Shown here: positions 1 to 10,720 of the stretch, in pieces
How the letters are laid out: each line of letters begins with the position of its first letter
Numbering within the stretch: the stretch's first letter is position 1
Translations under genes and position numbers: made by a program
NCBI GenBank assembly: GCA_902632595.1
Contig: CACPDC010000002.1
Span: 1-64,000 of the forward strand
Direction: 5' to 3'
DNA: 64,000 bases
Origin: an uncultured SAR116 cluster alpha proteobacterium
GTDB lineage: Bacteria; Pseudomonadota; Alphaproteobacteria; Puniceispirillales; Puniceispirillaceae
The notes under the pieces: generated by a model
Databases searched by the model: none
What the model saw: only the letters and a program-made list of their open reading frames with translations
What the model was told of the DNA's origin: nothing

Positions 1-100
1 ATTTTGCAAATTAAATTCCCATTTATTTTTAAAAGCGAAAACTCAATCTTCGAAATAATTTATTTTTGACATAAAACAATTGAAGTAAAGTGATTAAGGA

Positions 101-177
101 TGGCGGGAGTGACGGGACTCGAACCCGCGGCCTCTGGCGTGACAGGCCAGCGCTCTAACCAACTGAGCTACACCCCC
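101..177 (-). tRNA. tRNA-Asp (GTC)
   Basis: Reverse complement GGGGGTGTAGCTCAGTTGGTTAGAGCGCTGGCCTGTCACGCC...GGGTTCGAGTCCCGTCACTCCCGCCA; full cloverleaf with encoded CCA. Confidence 0.95.
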
Positions 178-340
178 ATTAACAAACCAAAAAAAGGTCT
201 GGTATCAATCTGTTTTTCTTAAGTTTTGAATTAGACCAACAGCCTAAGACTGTCAAGCAACATTCTATAAATTAAAAAATCAAAATTCTTAGATCTAAAA
301 GCTTTATATAAACGTAAAAAACACTTTTAAGGAGAGAAGA

Positions 341-877
341 ATGTACCACACGACGACACCGTCTTTTAAATTACCTGAGTTATTTTCGTTTTTGAAAAAC
401 CAAAAGATAAATCTTATTCTAAAACTTTTATTTACCGGCATTTTTATTTGTGTTTTTTCTTTTTCTACAGTTCATGCTGCAGGCAGCAGTTCTAGCGACA
501 AAAGCCATAGTAGCGCCGACCATTCTAAACAATATTATGAAGCTGTGAAATTAATCAAATCAGAAAAATTTGATAGTGCATTACCCATATTGCAGGCTCT
601 TGTGCAAGATAACCCAAATGACGCTGATATTCACAACTATTTAGGATTTTCGTTTCGTAAAACTGGCGAATATGACAAAAGTTCCTTCCATTATGAGAAA
701 GCTTTGAAAATAGATCCAAAACATTTAGGGGCTTTGGAATATCAAGGTGAATTATACTTAGCTTTAGGTGACGTTGAAAAAGCAAAAGAAAATCTGGTTA
801 AAATTGATGACATTTGCTTCACGCAATGCACCGAGTTACGAGAATTAAAAAAAGCTATAAATTCGGCAATTAATTAA
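341..877 (+). CDS. TPR-repeat protein with N-terminal signal/TM segment
   Basis: Hydrophobic N-terminus, then TPR-like repeats (NPNDADIHNYLGFSFRKTGEYDKSSFHYEKALKIDPKHLGALEYQGELYLALGD). Confidence 0.85.
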   Translation: MYHTTTPSFKLPELFSFLKNQKINLILKLLFTGIFICVFSFSTVHAAGSSSSDKSHSSADHSKQYYEAVKLIKSEKFDSALPILQALVQDNPNDADIHNYLGFSFRKTGEYDKSSFHYEKALKIDPKHLGALEYQGELYLALGDVEKAKENLVKIDDICFTQCTELRELKKAINSAIN

Positions 878-916
878 TTTACTTTAGGAAAGACGATTAC
901 ACATTTAGAAACATAC

Positions 917-1180
917 TCAATTATTCATCATTTTTTTGATCGCATTAGTGAGGTTGCTTGTCGTCTTTCTTTTTTGTTTAATGTCAGGAATGAGACTGAT
1001 AATGATGTCTCCATCGCTTCGTAAATAAGGGGAATCATAATCGGGAAAATCAGACAACAAAACTTCTAATTGTCGCAATAGCTCGCTTTCTGATTTGACC
1101 TCTTCAGTCAATGTTATATTTAAATCTTTATGACCTTTTCTATCATTATAATCCATGTGAACTCCGAAGAAGTTATCCAA
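917..1180 (-). CDS. hypothetical protein, 87 aa
   Basis: Intact ORF not overlapping other genes; no recognised domain. Confidence 0.5.
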   Translation of the reverse strand: MDNFFGVHMDYNDRKGHKDLNITLTEEVKSESELLRQLEVLLSDFPDYDSPYLRSDGDIIISLIPDIKQKRKTTSNLTNAIKKMMNN

Positions 1181-1261
1181 TTTTCTAATTTCTGAAAAAA
1201 GCCATTCGTAAAAAGCAAAAAATAAAAAATCTAAAACTTTGTTAAATATTATCGTAATTTA

Positions 1262-1296
1262 TAAAAAAAAGCGAGGCGTAGCCATCGCTTTTTTTA
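1262..1296 (-). terminator. Rho-independent terminator downstream of tRNA-Val
   Basis: AAAAAAAAGCGAGGCGTAGCCATCGCTTTTTTT: GC stem flanked by A-run/T-run. Confidence 0.7.
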
Positions 1297-1372
1297 TGGT
1301 GGGTGGTGAGGGGTTCGAACCCCCGACCTATTCGGTGTAAACGAATTGCTCTCCCAGCTGAGCTAACCACCC
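1297..1372 (-). tRNA. tRNA-Val (TAC)
   Basis: Reverse complement GGGTGGTTAGCTCAGCTGGGAGAGCAATTCGTTTACACCGAATAGGTCGGGGGTTCGAACCCCTCACCACCCACCA. Confidence 0.95.
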
Positions 1373-1419
1373 AGAACCAATTGCCATTTACTTTTTAGCC
1401 AAAAGGTTAACTAGAATAT

Positions 1420-1695
1420 TTAATTATTAACTGCAGCCTTTAGTGGAGCTCCAGCCTTAAATTTTGGCTGCTTAGACGCTGCTATTTGAATTGTCTCACC
1501 AGTTCTTGGGTTACGGCCTGTAGTTGCAGCACGAGATGCAACGGAGAAAGTACCAAATCCAACGATTCTAACTTCATCACCACTTTTTAATGAACCTTCA
1601 ATAGATGCGAAAACAGCATCAACTGCTCTAGCAGCATCGGCTTTAGTTAGTGAAGAATGTTCTGCAACAGATGCGACGAGGTCGTTTTTATTCAT
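1420..1695 (-). CDS. hupB: DNA-binding protein HU
   Basis: [29 protein letters not shown]...[37 protein letters not shown]. Confidence 0.95.
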   Translation of the reverse strand: MNKNDLVASVAEHSSLTKADAARAVDAVFASIEGSLKSGDEVRIVGFGTFSVASRAATTGRNPRTGETIQIAASKQPKFKAGAPLKAAVNN

Positions 1696-1804
1696 TGAGT
1701 TTTCCCTTCCTAAAAGTAAGTTGTAAGGGTAAACAATATGCGCTACGACCCATCAAATCAATCAAAATATACGGATTTTTTTCGAAATTTTACCTAAAAT
1801 CAGG

Positions 1805-4198
1805 TTAGTGAGCAACAATATCCGAAACAGAGCCAGACTCAGGAGGAATTGAAGAAGAAATTTTTTCTACCAACGGTTTAGGTTTTTCTAAAAACGCCAA
1901 ATTTATCACTTCATCTATTATAGAAACTGGGACGATCGCCAAACCACTTTTAACATTTTCTGGGATATCCTCTAAATCTTTTTCGTTATCTTTTGGTATG
2001 ATAACGGTTTTTATTCCGCCTCTTAATGCAGCAAGCATTTTTTCTTTTAGACCACCAATAGGCAAAACCTGCCCCCTCAATGTAATCTCACCAGTCATCG
2101 CTACATCCTTTTTTACAGCAAGGCCTAAATGGGCGGAGATAATTGAGGTCACCATTGCAATACCCGCAGATGGACCATCCTTTGGTGTTGCACCCTCTGG
2201 TACATGAACATGTATATCGAATTTTTCAGCATTTGATAGGTCGATACCAAGGTCTTTTGCCTTAGACTTAACATAAAATTCTGCAGCTTGGATTGACTCT
2301 TTCATTACATCTCCAAGTTTTCCGGTGGACGATATTTTTCCTTTTCCTGGAACTTTAACAGCCTCGACTTGCAATAATTCGCCACCGACTTTAGTCCAAG
2401 CAAGCCCCGTCACAACGCCAACCTGGTCCTCTGCATCTATTTCACCAAACTTAAATTTTCTTACGCCCATAAAATCAGATAAATTTTCGGTGTCAACATT
2501 CAAACTTTTTGCCTGGCCCGTAACAATTTTAGTTAGTGATTTCCTTACTATTTTAGCCAAAGATCGTTCTAATGCCCGAACGCCGGCCTCTTTTGTATAA
2601 TATCTAACTATATCTCTGATTGTATCCCGAGATATTAATATTTCACCTTTCTCTACTCCATGCTCATTAAGCTGTCTTGGCAAAAGATGATTGGTTGCAA
2701 TTTCAATTTTTTCGTCCTCTGTGTATCCCGATAGTTCAATAACTTCCATTCTATCTAACAATGGTTCCGGCATGTTTAAGCTGTTAGCCGTCGTTATGAA
2801 CATTACATTAGACAAGTCGAAATCAACTTCCAGATAATGGTCTTGGAATGTATTATTTTGCGCTGGGTCTAAAACTTCCAGCAGTGCAGAACTAGGGTCA
2901 CCGCGCCAATCTGAACCAAGTTTATCTATCTCATCTAATAAAAATAGGGGGTTGTTCTTCTCCGCTTTTTTCATTCCATGTAATATTTTTCCAGGCATAG
3001 AACCAATGTAAGTTCTTCGGTGACCCCTAATTTCTGCTTCATCTCTGACGCCACCGAGTGCCATCCTTACAAATTTTCTGCCTGACGCTTTGGCAATACT
3101 CTTACCGAGGGAGGTCTTCCCAACACCCGGTGGACCAACAAGACAAAGTATTGGCCCCTTATTTTTTTTTGTTCTCTTTTGAACTGCTAAAAATTCGATT
3201 ATGCGTTCTTTTACTTTGTCAAGCCCATAATGATCGTCATCCAGAATCTGTCGTGCGTTTTGAATATCGATCTTTAATTTGCTCGCTTTTTTCCATGGCA
3301 GTGCAACCATCCAATCAAGGTAATTTCTTACCACTGTTGCTTCAGCACTCATTGGGCCCATATTGCGAAGTTTTTTGAGCTCATTCAAAGCTTTTTCTTT
3401 TGCCTCTTTGGGCAATTTAGCTTTTACTATTTTGTCTTCAATTTCATCAATTTCATTCTTACCGTCTTCGGTCTCACCGAGCTCTTTTTGAATAGCCTTC
3501 ATTTGTTCATTAAGATAATACTCTCGCTGGGTTTTTTCCATCTGCCTCTTAACACGACTTCTTATTCTGCGCTCGACCTGCAATACGCTGATTTCTCCAT
3601 CCATCAACTCATACAACTTTTCCAGCCTAGTACGAACGTCTAGTTTTTCCAGTAATTGCTGTTTATCTTCAATGCTCACTGCAACATGTGAGGATAACGT
3701 ATCAGCAATTTTATTTGTATCTTCCAGTTGATTAACGGATGCCAAAACTTCGGATGCAATTTTTTTGTTAAGCTTTATATAGTCTTCAAAATGATGTATT
3801 GCTGCTCTTCCTAAAGCTATGATTTCTGGGTCAATTACCTTTTCTTCGCGTATTTCATTCACGTTTGCCATCAGGAATTCGCCTGAATCATTGATTTCGT
3901 TTACCTGAGCACGTCCACCGCCCTCCACCAAAACTTTCACCGTCCCATCTGGAAGTTTTAAAAGTTGCAGAATGGTTCCAAGAGTTCCAACACGATATAA
4001 GTCATTAGAAGATGGATCTTCTGTGCTAGCGTCTGTTTGGGTGAGCAATAAAATTTGCTTATTTTGAGCCATAACAGCTTCTAATGCCCGCACTGATTTG
4101 TCTCGTCCAACGAACAAAGGAACTATCATATGAGGGAAAACAACGATATCCCTTAATGGAAGGATAGGAATGGTTTGAGTTTCGTCAATATCAGGCAT
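1805..4198 (-). CDS. lon: ATP-dependent protease La (Lon)
   Basis: LPLRDIVVFPHMIVPLFVGR N-domain; GPPGVGKTSLGKS Walker A; PKDGPSAGIAM catalytic Ser motif. Confidence 0.98.
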   Translation of the reverse strand: MPDIDETQTIPILPLRDIVVFPHMIVPLFVGRDKSVRALEAVMAQNKQILLLTQTDASTEDPSSNDLYRVGTLGTILQLLKLPDGTVKVLVEGGGRAQVNEINDSGEFLMANVNEIREEKVIDPEIIALGRAAIHHFEDYIKLNKKIASEVLASVNQLEDTNKIADTLSSHVAVSIEDKQQLLEKLDVRTRLEKLYELMDGEISVLQVERRIRSRVKRQMEKTQREYYLNEQMKAIQKELGETEDGKNEIDEIEDKIVKAKLPKEAKEKALNELKKLRNMGPMSAEATVVRNYLDWMVALPWKKASKLKIDIQNARQILDDDHYGLDKVKERIIEFLAVQKRTKKNKGPILCLVGPPGVGKTSLGKSIAKASGRKFVRMALGGVRDEAEIRGHRRTYIGSMPGKILHGMKKAEKNNPLFLLDEIDKLGSDWRGDPSSALLEVLDPAQNNTFQDHYLEVDFDLSNVMFITTANSLNMPEPLLDRMEVIELSGYTEDEKIEIATNHLLPRQLNEHGVEKGEILISRDTIRDIVRYYTKEAGVRALERSLAKIVRKSLTKIVTGQAKSLNVDTENLSDFMGVRKFKFGEIDAEDQVGVVTGLAWTKVGGELLQVEAVKVPGKGKISSTGKLGDVMKESIQAAEFYVKSKAKDLGIDLSNAEKFDIHVHVPEGATPKDGPSAGIAMVTSIISAHLGLAVKKDVAMTGEITLRGQVLPIGGLKEKMLAALRGGIKTVIIPKDNEKDLEDIPENVKSGLAIVPVSIIDEVINLAFLEKPKPLVEKISSSIPPESGSVSDIVAH

Positions 4199-4502
4199 TA
4201 AAAATTTCCTTTGTGAATTATCTAAGTTAAAAATAAAATTTTAATTCATGATAATGCAATTAACATAACCGGATGGCATCCAATCACTTAATTGTTTCAA
4301 TCTACAATGTGATATTAAAATTACAGATTTCAAGGGGAGAGTTTGGCAAACATAAGAACGTTTTTTTTGGTTTGAGTACATTTGTTCGATTTATATTATT
4401 GTTAATATTATCAAACTAAAGTTTTCGGGGGTCAAATTTAATGTGAAAAGTTACCTAAAATAATTTTGATAATTTCCCGAAATATTGAATTTTTTAAATT
4501 GA

Positions 4503-5762
4503 TTAGGCCCCCGAGTCTTGCTTAGAAACAGAAGAGTGAACAAGCAACGGCGCTGCATTCGATACCACTACGTCTTCATTAATTACCACGCTATCTATGT
4601 TATCTGAAGTCGGTATATCAAACATTGTATCCATTAGTATACTCTCTAATATGGACCTAAGTCCCCTAGCACCTGTCTTCCGTTCAATTGCTCTTCTTGC
4701 TATTGCTCTCAGCGCATCTTCCCTAAATTCAAGGAGCACCTCATCCATTTCAAAAAGTGCCTTATATTGCTTAGTTAGAGCATTTTTAGGTTCAACTAGT
4801 ATCTGAACTAGCGCATCCTCATCTAAATCTTCCAATGTGGCGATGACAGGTAGCCTCCCTATAAACTCTGGTATTAGACCAAATTTAACGAGATCCTCTG
4901 GTTCAACCTTAGTAAGTATCTCACCAATTTTATGCTCATCTTTATCCCGGACCGTAGCGCCGAATCCAATGCCTGTGGAGTTTGTTCTGTCAGCTATCAG
5001 TCGCTCTAACCCAGCGAACGCACCACCACAAATAAATAGGATATTAGTGGTATCAACTTGCAAGAATTCCTGTTGCGGATGCTTTCTCCCACCTTGAGGC
5101 GGAACAGATGCAACCGTTCCTTCCATAATTTTTAGCAATGCCTGCTGAACACCCTCTCCTGATACATCTCTTGTAATAGACGGATTGTCTGACTTTCTGC
5201 TAATTTTATCAACCTCATCTATATAAACGATACCTCTTTGCGCTTTTTCAACATTATAATCTGCAGCTTGAAGTAATTTTAGGATTATGTTTTCGACATC
5301 TTCTCCAACATAACCTGCTTCGGTGAGTGTTGTTGCATCTGCCATAGTAAAAGGTACGTCTAGTATACGAGCAAGCGTTTGAGCTAAAAGAGTTTTTCCT
5401 GAACCTGTTGGACCAACTAACATTATATTTGATTTAGAAATTTCAAGGTCACCGACCTTTCCTGCATTCGCAAGCCTTTTATAATGGTTGTGTACAGCAA
5501 CGGATAGAACGCGCTTCGCGTTTTCTTGACCAATAACATAATCGTCCAGCACTGTTTTGATATCAATCGGAGAGGGAACCCCTTCACTATTTTTAACGAA
5601 ACTGCCCTTATGCTCCTCTCGAATGATATCCATACATAATTCAACGCACTCATCACAAATAAATACTGTTGGTCCAGCAATCAGTTTTTTCACTTCATGC
5701 TGACTCTTACCACAAAAAGAGCAAAATAAAGTAGATTTGCTATCGTCCGTTGATTTTGCCAT
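4503..5762 (-). CDS. clpX: ATP-dependent Clp protease ATP-binding subunit ClpX
   Basis: Zn-binding [19 protein letters not shown]...[31 protein letters not shown]. Confidence 0.98.
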   Translation of the reverse strand: MAKSTDDSKSTLFCSFCGKSQHEVKKLIAGPTVFICDECVELCMDIIREEHKGSFVKNSEGVPSPIDIKTVLDDYVIGQENAKRVLSVAVHNHYKRLANAGKVGDLEISKSNIMLVGPTGSGKTLLAQTLARILDVPFTMADATTLTEAGYVGEDVENIILKLLQAADYNVEKAQRGIVYIDEVDKISRKSDNPSITRDVSGEGVQQALLKIMEGTVASVPPQGGRKHPQQEFLQVDTTNILFICGGAFAGLERLIADRTNSTGIGFGATVRDKDEHKIGEILTKVEPEDLVKFGLIPEFIGRLPVIATLEDLDEDALVQILVEPKNALTKQYKALFEMDEVLLEFREDALRAIARRAIERKTGARGLRSILESILMDTMFDIPTSDNIDSVVINEDVVVSNAAPLLVHSSVSKQDSGA

Positions 5763-5893
5763 TGCTTTTAATCCTTTTTATTTAAGATTTGGCATCTTTA
5801 TATAACGACATGTTATCAGATAAATACGACTTGTCATTAAAACTTGTTTAAAATTAGTTTTTTTTCAGGAATACATTTTTTTTAATTTTTTTA

Positions 5894-6520
5894 TCAACTT
5901 TTTTCTGGTAACGGGCGCTTAGACACAACTTCGTCAATTAGTCCCATCTCCTTTGCTTCGTCTGGAGACATAAATGTATCACGTTCCATTATTTTTTCGA
6001 TTTGCTTTAATGATTTCCCAGAGTGTTTTTCATATATTCTATTAAGTCTGCTCCTCAGACTAATTATTTCCTTTGCGTGGATCTCAATATCTGTTGCTTG
6101 GCCTTGGAAACCCCCAGATGGCTGGTGTGTCATTATTCGAGAATTTGGTAAACAATGTCGTTTTCCAGCTGCACCTGCGGTAAGCAGAAGCGAACCCATT
6201 GATGCAGCTTGACCGATACAGACAGTTGACACATCTGGTCGAATATACTCCATAGTGTCATAGATTGCCATCCCAGAAGTCACTACACCGCCGGGAGAAT
6301 TAATATACATAAAAATATCTTTCGAAGGATTTTCTGATTCAAGAAATAATAATTGGGCACACACTACCGAAGCCATCATATCTTCAACAGGACCGTTTAA
6401 AAATATTATCCGTTCTTTCAATAAACGAGAATAAATATCGTAAGAACGTTCGCCTCGATTTGTTTGCTCAACAACCATTGGGATCAAAGCAGACTTTTCT
6501 TGTGGCAGATTACCTATCAT
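5894..6520 (-). CDS. clpP: ATP-dependent Clp protease proteolytic subunit ClpP
   Basis: [52 protein letters not shown]. Confidence 0.98.
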   Translation of the reverse strand: MIGNLPQEKSALIPMVVEQTNRGERSYDIYSRLLKERIIFLNGPVEDMMASVVCAQLLFLESENPSKDIFMYINSPGGVVTSGMAIYDTMEYIRPDVSTVCIGQAASMGSLLLTAGAAGKRHCLPNSRIMTHQPSGGFQGQATDIEIHAKEIISLRSRLNRIYEKHSGKSLKQIEKIMERDTFMSPDEAKEMGLIDEVVSKRPLPEKS

Positions 6521-6653
6521 TATTGTCTATTCCTTTTTGTAAGTATCAAAATCAGCTGTTGGCTTTTCTTTCTTCGGCATGTGACAGTTTTGCAAACTCA
6601 TTAAAGGTATAGCTAATTAAACTTCGTGCCAAGAAATTTATGCAAATCCTCCG

Positions 6654-8204
6654 CTATAGGTTTTTTTTGCCTGGCTTCTTTTTGGCTGACTTTTTTATAG
6701 CTGAATCTTTCTTATTTGATGAAAAATCAGATTTACGCAAAGCTTTTTTCGATTTTGCTTTCTTCATAGCAGGTGAGTTGTCAGCTTTATTTGTTAGCTT
6801 TTTTGTCTTGGATTTGGTTTTTTTCTTTGCAGTTTCCTGAGTTTTTTTGTTCCCCCCAACCTCGTCCGACCGGTATAACTCGTCAATATTAGTCTCAAAA
6901 TCAGTTACGTTCGCTAGTTCTAATATGTAGTCAATAACTTTATCTTCGAACAGAGGTCCTGATAGCTGCCGTGCTGCTTCAGGATTTTTTTGATAATATT
7001 CGATAATTTGTTTTTCCTGCCCGGGATAATTCTTAGCCTGCTCAAAAATTGCTCTTTTTGTATCCTCTTCTGATACTGTTAAATTATTGGTACGTCCAAT
7101 TTCGGTCAACATTAATCCTAACCTTACCCTGCGAGAAGAAATGGCTAAGACTTCTTTCTTGGTTGCCTCATCTAGGCCTTCATCCGCCTTTTTATCGTCT
7201 GACTGCCCATTGTCATCTTGTTCATTATCTACGATACCCTGTTCTGATTTCATGGATTTTGCCACTACGTTGTATTCTGATGAGAGCAAAGTTGGTGGAA
7301 CGTCGAATTGAGCAAATTCATTTAGCTGATCTAAAATATTTTTTTTGAGCAATTGACGAAGCGCTGGTGCATGTTGAGAGCTAATTTGCCCACTGACTGC
7401 TTTCTCGAGTGAGGATATGTTTTCAAACCCCAGCCTCTTTGCTAAAGAGTCATCTATAACTGGCTCACCTTTAGTGCGAATCTCGTTTAATGTAACTGAA
7501 AAAACAGCCCGTTTTCCCGCAAGATGTGATGCTTGATAATTCTCTGGAAAGGACACATCAATGTGCCGATGTTCTTCTGCTTTCATCCCCAAAATTCCTT
7601 CCTCAAATCCAGGGATAAAAGTATTGCTTCCTAGCTCTAACGAATGACCCTTTGCAGCGCCTCCTTCAAATGGCACTCCATTTATGGAACCTTCAAAATC
7701 AATTATTGCTATATCGCCCAGTACGGCTTTGTAATTTTTTTTTGTTTTTTCAGTTGGACTATTTTCAGTTGCTAGTCTCTGCATTGCGTTTTTAACTTCA
7801 GACTCGTCTATCGGCAAAATTGGCCTTTTAATTGATAGTGCCGATATTTCTGGCAAGGCAATTTCTGGAAGAACTTCGCATTTAAGCAATGCCTCTAAAT
7901 CTTTTCCATCTTCGTAAGAAGTTATGTCAAGTGCTGGTTGGCTTGCAAGATTTAATTTATTTGATTCTATTGCTTCACGGGCCGCTTCGTCCAGCATTGT
8001 TTGAATTACCTCTCCCTTCGATTGTTCTCCATATCTTGCTTTTACAACTGATATAGGTACTTTTCCTGGACGAAATCCTGGCATCTTCACGGTTTTCGAA
8101 ATTTCAGTCAATTTATTAGCGACACGCTGGTCTATATCGCTAGAATTTATTTCAATATTAAATTCACGCAATAGTCCTTCATTAAGCGACAATTTTATTT
8201 CCAT
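6654..8204 (-). CDS. tig: Trigger factor (peptidyl-prolyl isomerase) with long Lys-rich C-terminal tail
   Basis: N-terminal GFRPGKVPISVVKARYG ribosome-binding motif; PPIase core; upstream of clpP. Confidence 0.95.
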   Translation of the reverse strand: MEIKLSLNEGLLREFNIEINSSDIDQRVANKLTEISKTVKMPGFRPGKVPISVVKARYGEQSKGEVIQTMLDEAAREAIESNKLNLASQPALDITSYEDGKDLEALLKCEVLPEIALPEISALSIKRPILPIDESEVKNAMQRLATENSPTEKTKKNYKAVLGDIAIIDFEGSINGVPFEGGAAKGHSLELGSNTFIPGFEEGILGMKAEEHRHIDVSFPENYQASHLAGKRAVFSVTLNEIRTKGEPVIDDSLAKRLGFENISSLEKAVSGQISSQHAPALRQLLKKNILDQLNEFAQFDVPPTLLSSEYNVVAKSMKSEQGIVDNEQDDNGQSDDKKADEGLDEATKKEVLAISSRRVRLGLMLTEIGRTNNLTVSEEDTKRAIFEQAKNYPGQEKQIIEYYQKNPEAARQLSGPLFEDKVIDYILELANVTDFETNIDELYRSDEVGGNKKTQETAKKKTKSKTKKLTNKADNSPAMKKAKSKKALRKSDFSSNKKDSAIKKSAKKKPGKKNL

Positions 8205-8300
8205 GCTGTGTATTTCCTAATTTTCAAATCTATTTGCTAAAGAATAAATCAGCGTACCTGTCAATACTGAAATCTTTATTAATAAAGCATTCTGTTTAAA

Positions 8301-8385
8301 TGGTGCGGGCGGAGGGACTTGAACCCCCACATCGTGAGATACCAGAACCTAAATCTGGCGCGTCTACCAATTTCGCCACGCCCGC
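8301..8385 (-). tRNA. tRNA-Leu (TAG)
   Basis: Reverse complement GCGGGCGTGGCGAAATTGGTAGACGCGCCAGATTTAGGTTCTGG...GTGGGGGTTCAAGTCCCTCCGCCCGCACCA, long variable arm. Confidence 0.95.
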
Positions 8386-8604
8386 AATAAAATAACCCCT
8401 ATCGCTACAAAAATAAGATGATTGCGTCAACACCAATAAACTTCATTGAAAAAAATACATTTAATTTCATTAGGCTTATCCTCCAGTAAATTTACAATAA
8501 CCAATCAACCGACAGCGAAAATTAAATGATTGCGTATTCCAAAAGAAACTCTAAAACTCGTTTAAAATTAAATAAACATATTGTGAAAAACAAACAATGA
8601 GGAA

Positions 8605-8682
8605 TGGGGCGAGTGACCGGATTCGAACCGGCGACATCCAGTACCACAAACTGGCGCTCTAACCAACTGAGCTACACCCGCC
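8605..8682 (-). tRNA. tRNA-His (GTG)
   Basis: Reverse complement GGCGGGTGTAGCTCAGTTGGTTAGAGCGCCAGTTTGTGGTACTGGATGTCGCCGGTTCGAATCCGGTCACTCGCCCCA; extra 5' G pairs with discriminator C. Confidence 0.94.
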
Positions 8683-8880
8683 ATCAATACTCAATGAAAT
8701 TGATAACATTATGTAAGAAGCGTATTACAGCAAGAGAATTTTTGTTGCAACACACTAATTCAATAAATCATAAGGTTAAAATAAAAGTGAAATAAAAAAT
8801 TCTGCATAAAGAAAAACTCTGATATTAAAATCAGATGCAATTTTTAGCCGCTTCAGAAACAAAAAATAAGGGATTGTTAA

Positions 8881-10047
8881 ATGCTAAATAGAAACCTTGT
8901 TAACTTAAGTACAGAGACAGCCTTTAGTGTTTTGGATAAAGCCAGCAAACTTCAAAAATCCGGAAAAACTATAATCAATTTAGGAATAGGACAACCAGAT
9001 TTTAGCACACCTGAACACATAGTTGAAGCTGGTGTGAGAGCATTACGAGATGGTGCACATGGGTACTCGCCATCTTTAGGTATCATTCCTTTGCGAGAAG
9101 CGGTTAATGAGGATCTCTCAGAGCGGTATGGGTTTTGTCCACCCATCTCAAGAATTCAAATTACCCCTGGTGGAAAACCAATCATATTCATTGCAGCAAT
9201 GATTTATGGTGGGAAAGGAAACGAGATTATACTACCCAATCCAAGTTTTCCAATTTATGAGTCGGCTGTTGCATATTCGGGCGCAAAACCAATTTTTTAT
9301 AAACTTCGCGAGAGTAAAGGGTTTTCTTTCGATGCAGATGAAATCTTAAGTAAAATTACAAATAGGACAACCCTAATAATGCTCAACACTCCTCACAACC
9401 CCACTGGTGGAGTTACTCCTCCTTCAGAAATTAAAAAATTAACAGAGGGTCTGGCTGAGTATCCTAACATAACGGTTTTTTCTGACGAAATTTATGACCG
9501 GTTAGTTTTCGATACTCCACCTCATTCTTTACTTTGCTACCCAGAAATTCGGGATCGATTAATTATTCTCAATGGGTGGTCAAAGACCTACGCAATGACA
9601 GGTTGGAGGGTTGGATTCGGAATTTGGCCCGAGTCAACAATAGAATTTGCTGATAAGCTAGGCATAAATTATCACTCATGTGTTAACACTGCTGCGCAAT
9701 ATGCAGCCTTGACAGCAACGACAGGCGAACAAACTTGTGTTGAAAATATGAGAATTGCCTTCAGGAGGAGAGCGAGACTTATCACAAAAAATTTAAATAA
9801 AATCAGAGGAATAGAATGCCAAATGCCGGGTGGAGCTTTTTATGCTTTTCCGAATATTAGTAAATTAGATATTTCATCGGAAATTTTACAAGCTCAGCTA
9901 CTTGAAGAGTATGGAGTGGCAGCCCTGGCTGGGACTGCATTTGGGACATATGGAGAGGGTTTTATTAGATTTTCTTCAGCAAATTCAGACATCCTTATCC
10001 AAGAAGCCTGCGATAAGCTGGAACAATTATGCCATAATTATATGTGA
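8881..10047 (+). CDS. Pyridoxal-phosphate-dependent aminotransferase class I/II
   Basis: INLGIGQPDFSTPEHIVEA; NTPHNPTGGV; NGWSKTYAMTGWRVGF PLP-lysine motif. Confidence 0.93.
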   Translation: MLNRNLVNLSTETAFSVLDKASKLQKSGKTIINLGIGQPDFSTPEHIVEAGVRALRDGAHGYSPSLGIIPLREAVNEDLSERYGFCPPISRIQITPGGKPIIFIAAMIYGGKGNEIILPNPSFPIYESAVAYSGAKPIFYKLRESKGFSFDADEILSKITNRTTLIMLNTPHNPTGGVTPPSEIKKLTEGLAEYPNITVFSDEIYDRLVFDTPPHSLLCYPEIRDRLIILNGWSKTYAMTGWRVGFGIWPESTIEFADKLGINYHSCVNTAAQYAALTATTGEQTCVENMRIAFRRRARLITKNLNKIRGIECQMPGGAFYAFPNISKLDISSEILQAQLLEEYGVAALAGTAFGTYGEGFIRFSSANSDILIQEACDKLEQLCHNYM

Positions 10048-10279
10048 AAATTGCACAAATTTTATGCAGAAATTTAGAATTAAGGAAAAAATGAAGCGGC
10101 ATATTGCATCTCAAAATACCTACCGTTACTTTAATACGATTTTTATTAAGGTAATGATTATGATTTTGTGACGTTTAACACAACTTTCTTTCTTTAAATT
10201 TAATGTTCAAAATTTGGAAAAATTCGACGAAGCTATCCACGGTTTATTATCTAAATTATTTTACAATATAGAGAGTTAA

Positions 10280-10621
<342 letters not shown>

Positions 10622-10720
10622 GACTTTGCCCAAAGTCTCGACAATTTACACTCTAAATTATTTATTACGGCAAACTATCCATTGGAGAGAATGTAACAAT
10701 TTTGAATGAAAGGACAATAA

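Noticed and set aside
1998-3378. Plus-strand ORFs inside lon (1998-2207, 2325-2600, 3058-3378)
   Set aside because: Antisense to a well-supported Lon CDS; low-complexity translations with no recognised motifs.
8604-8795. Plus-strand ORF of 63 aa (MGRVTGFEPATSSTTNWRSNQLSYTRHQ...)
   Set aside because: Overlaps tRNA-His on the opposite strand; a common spurious translation of a tRNA gene.
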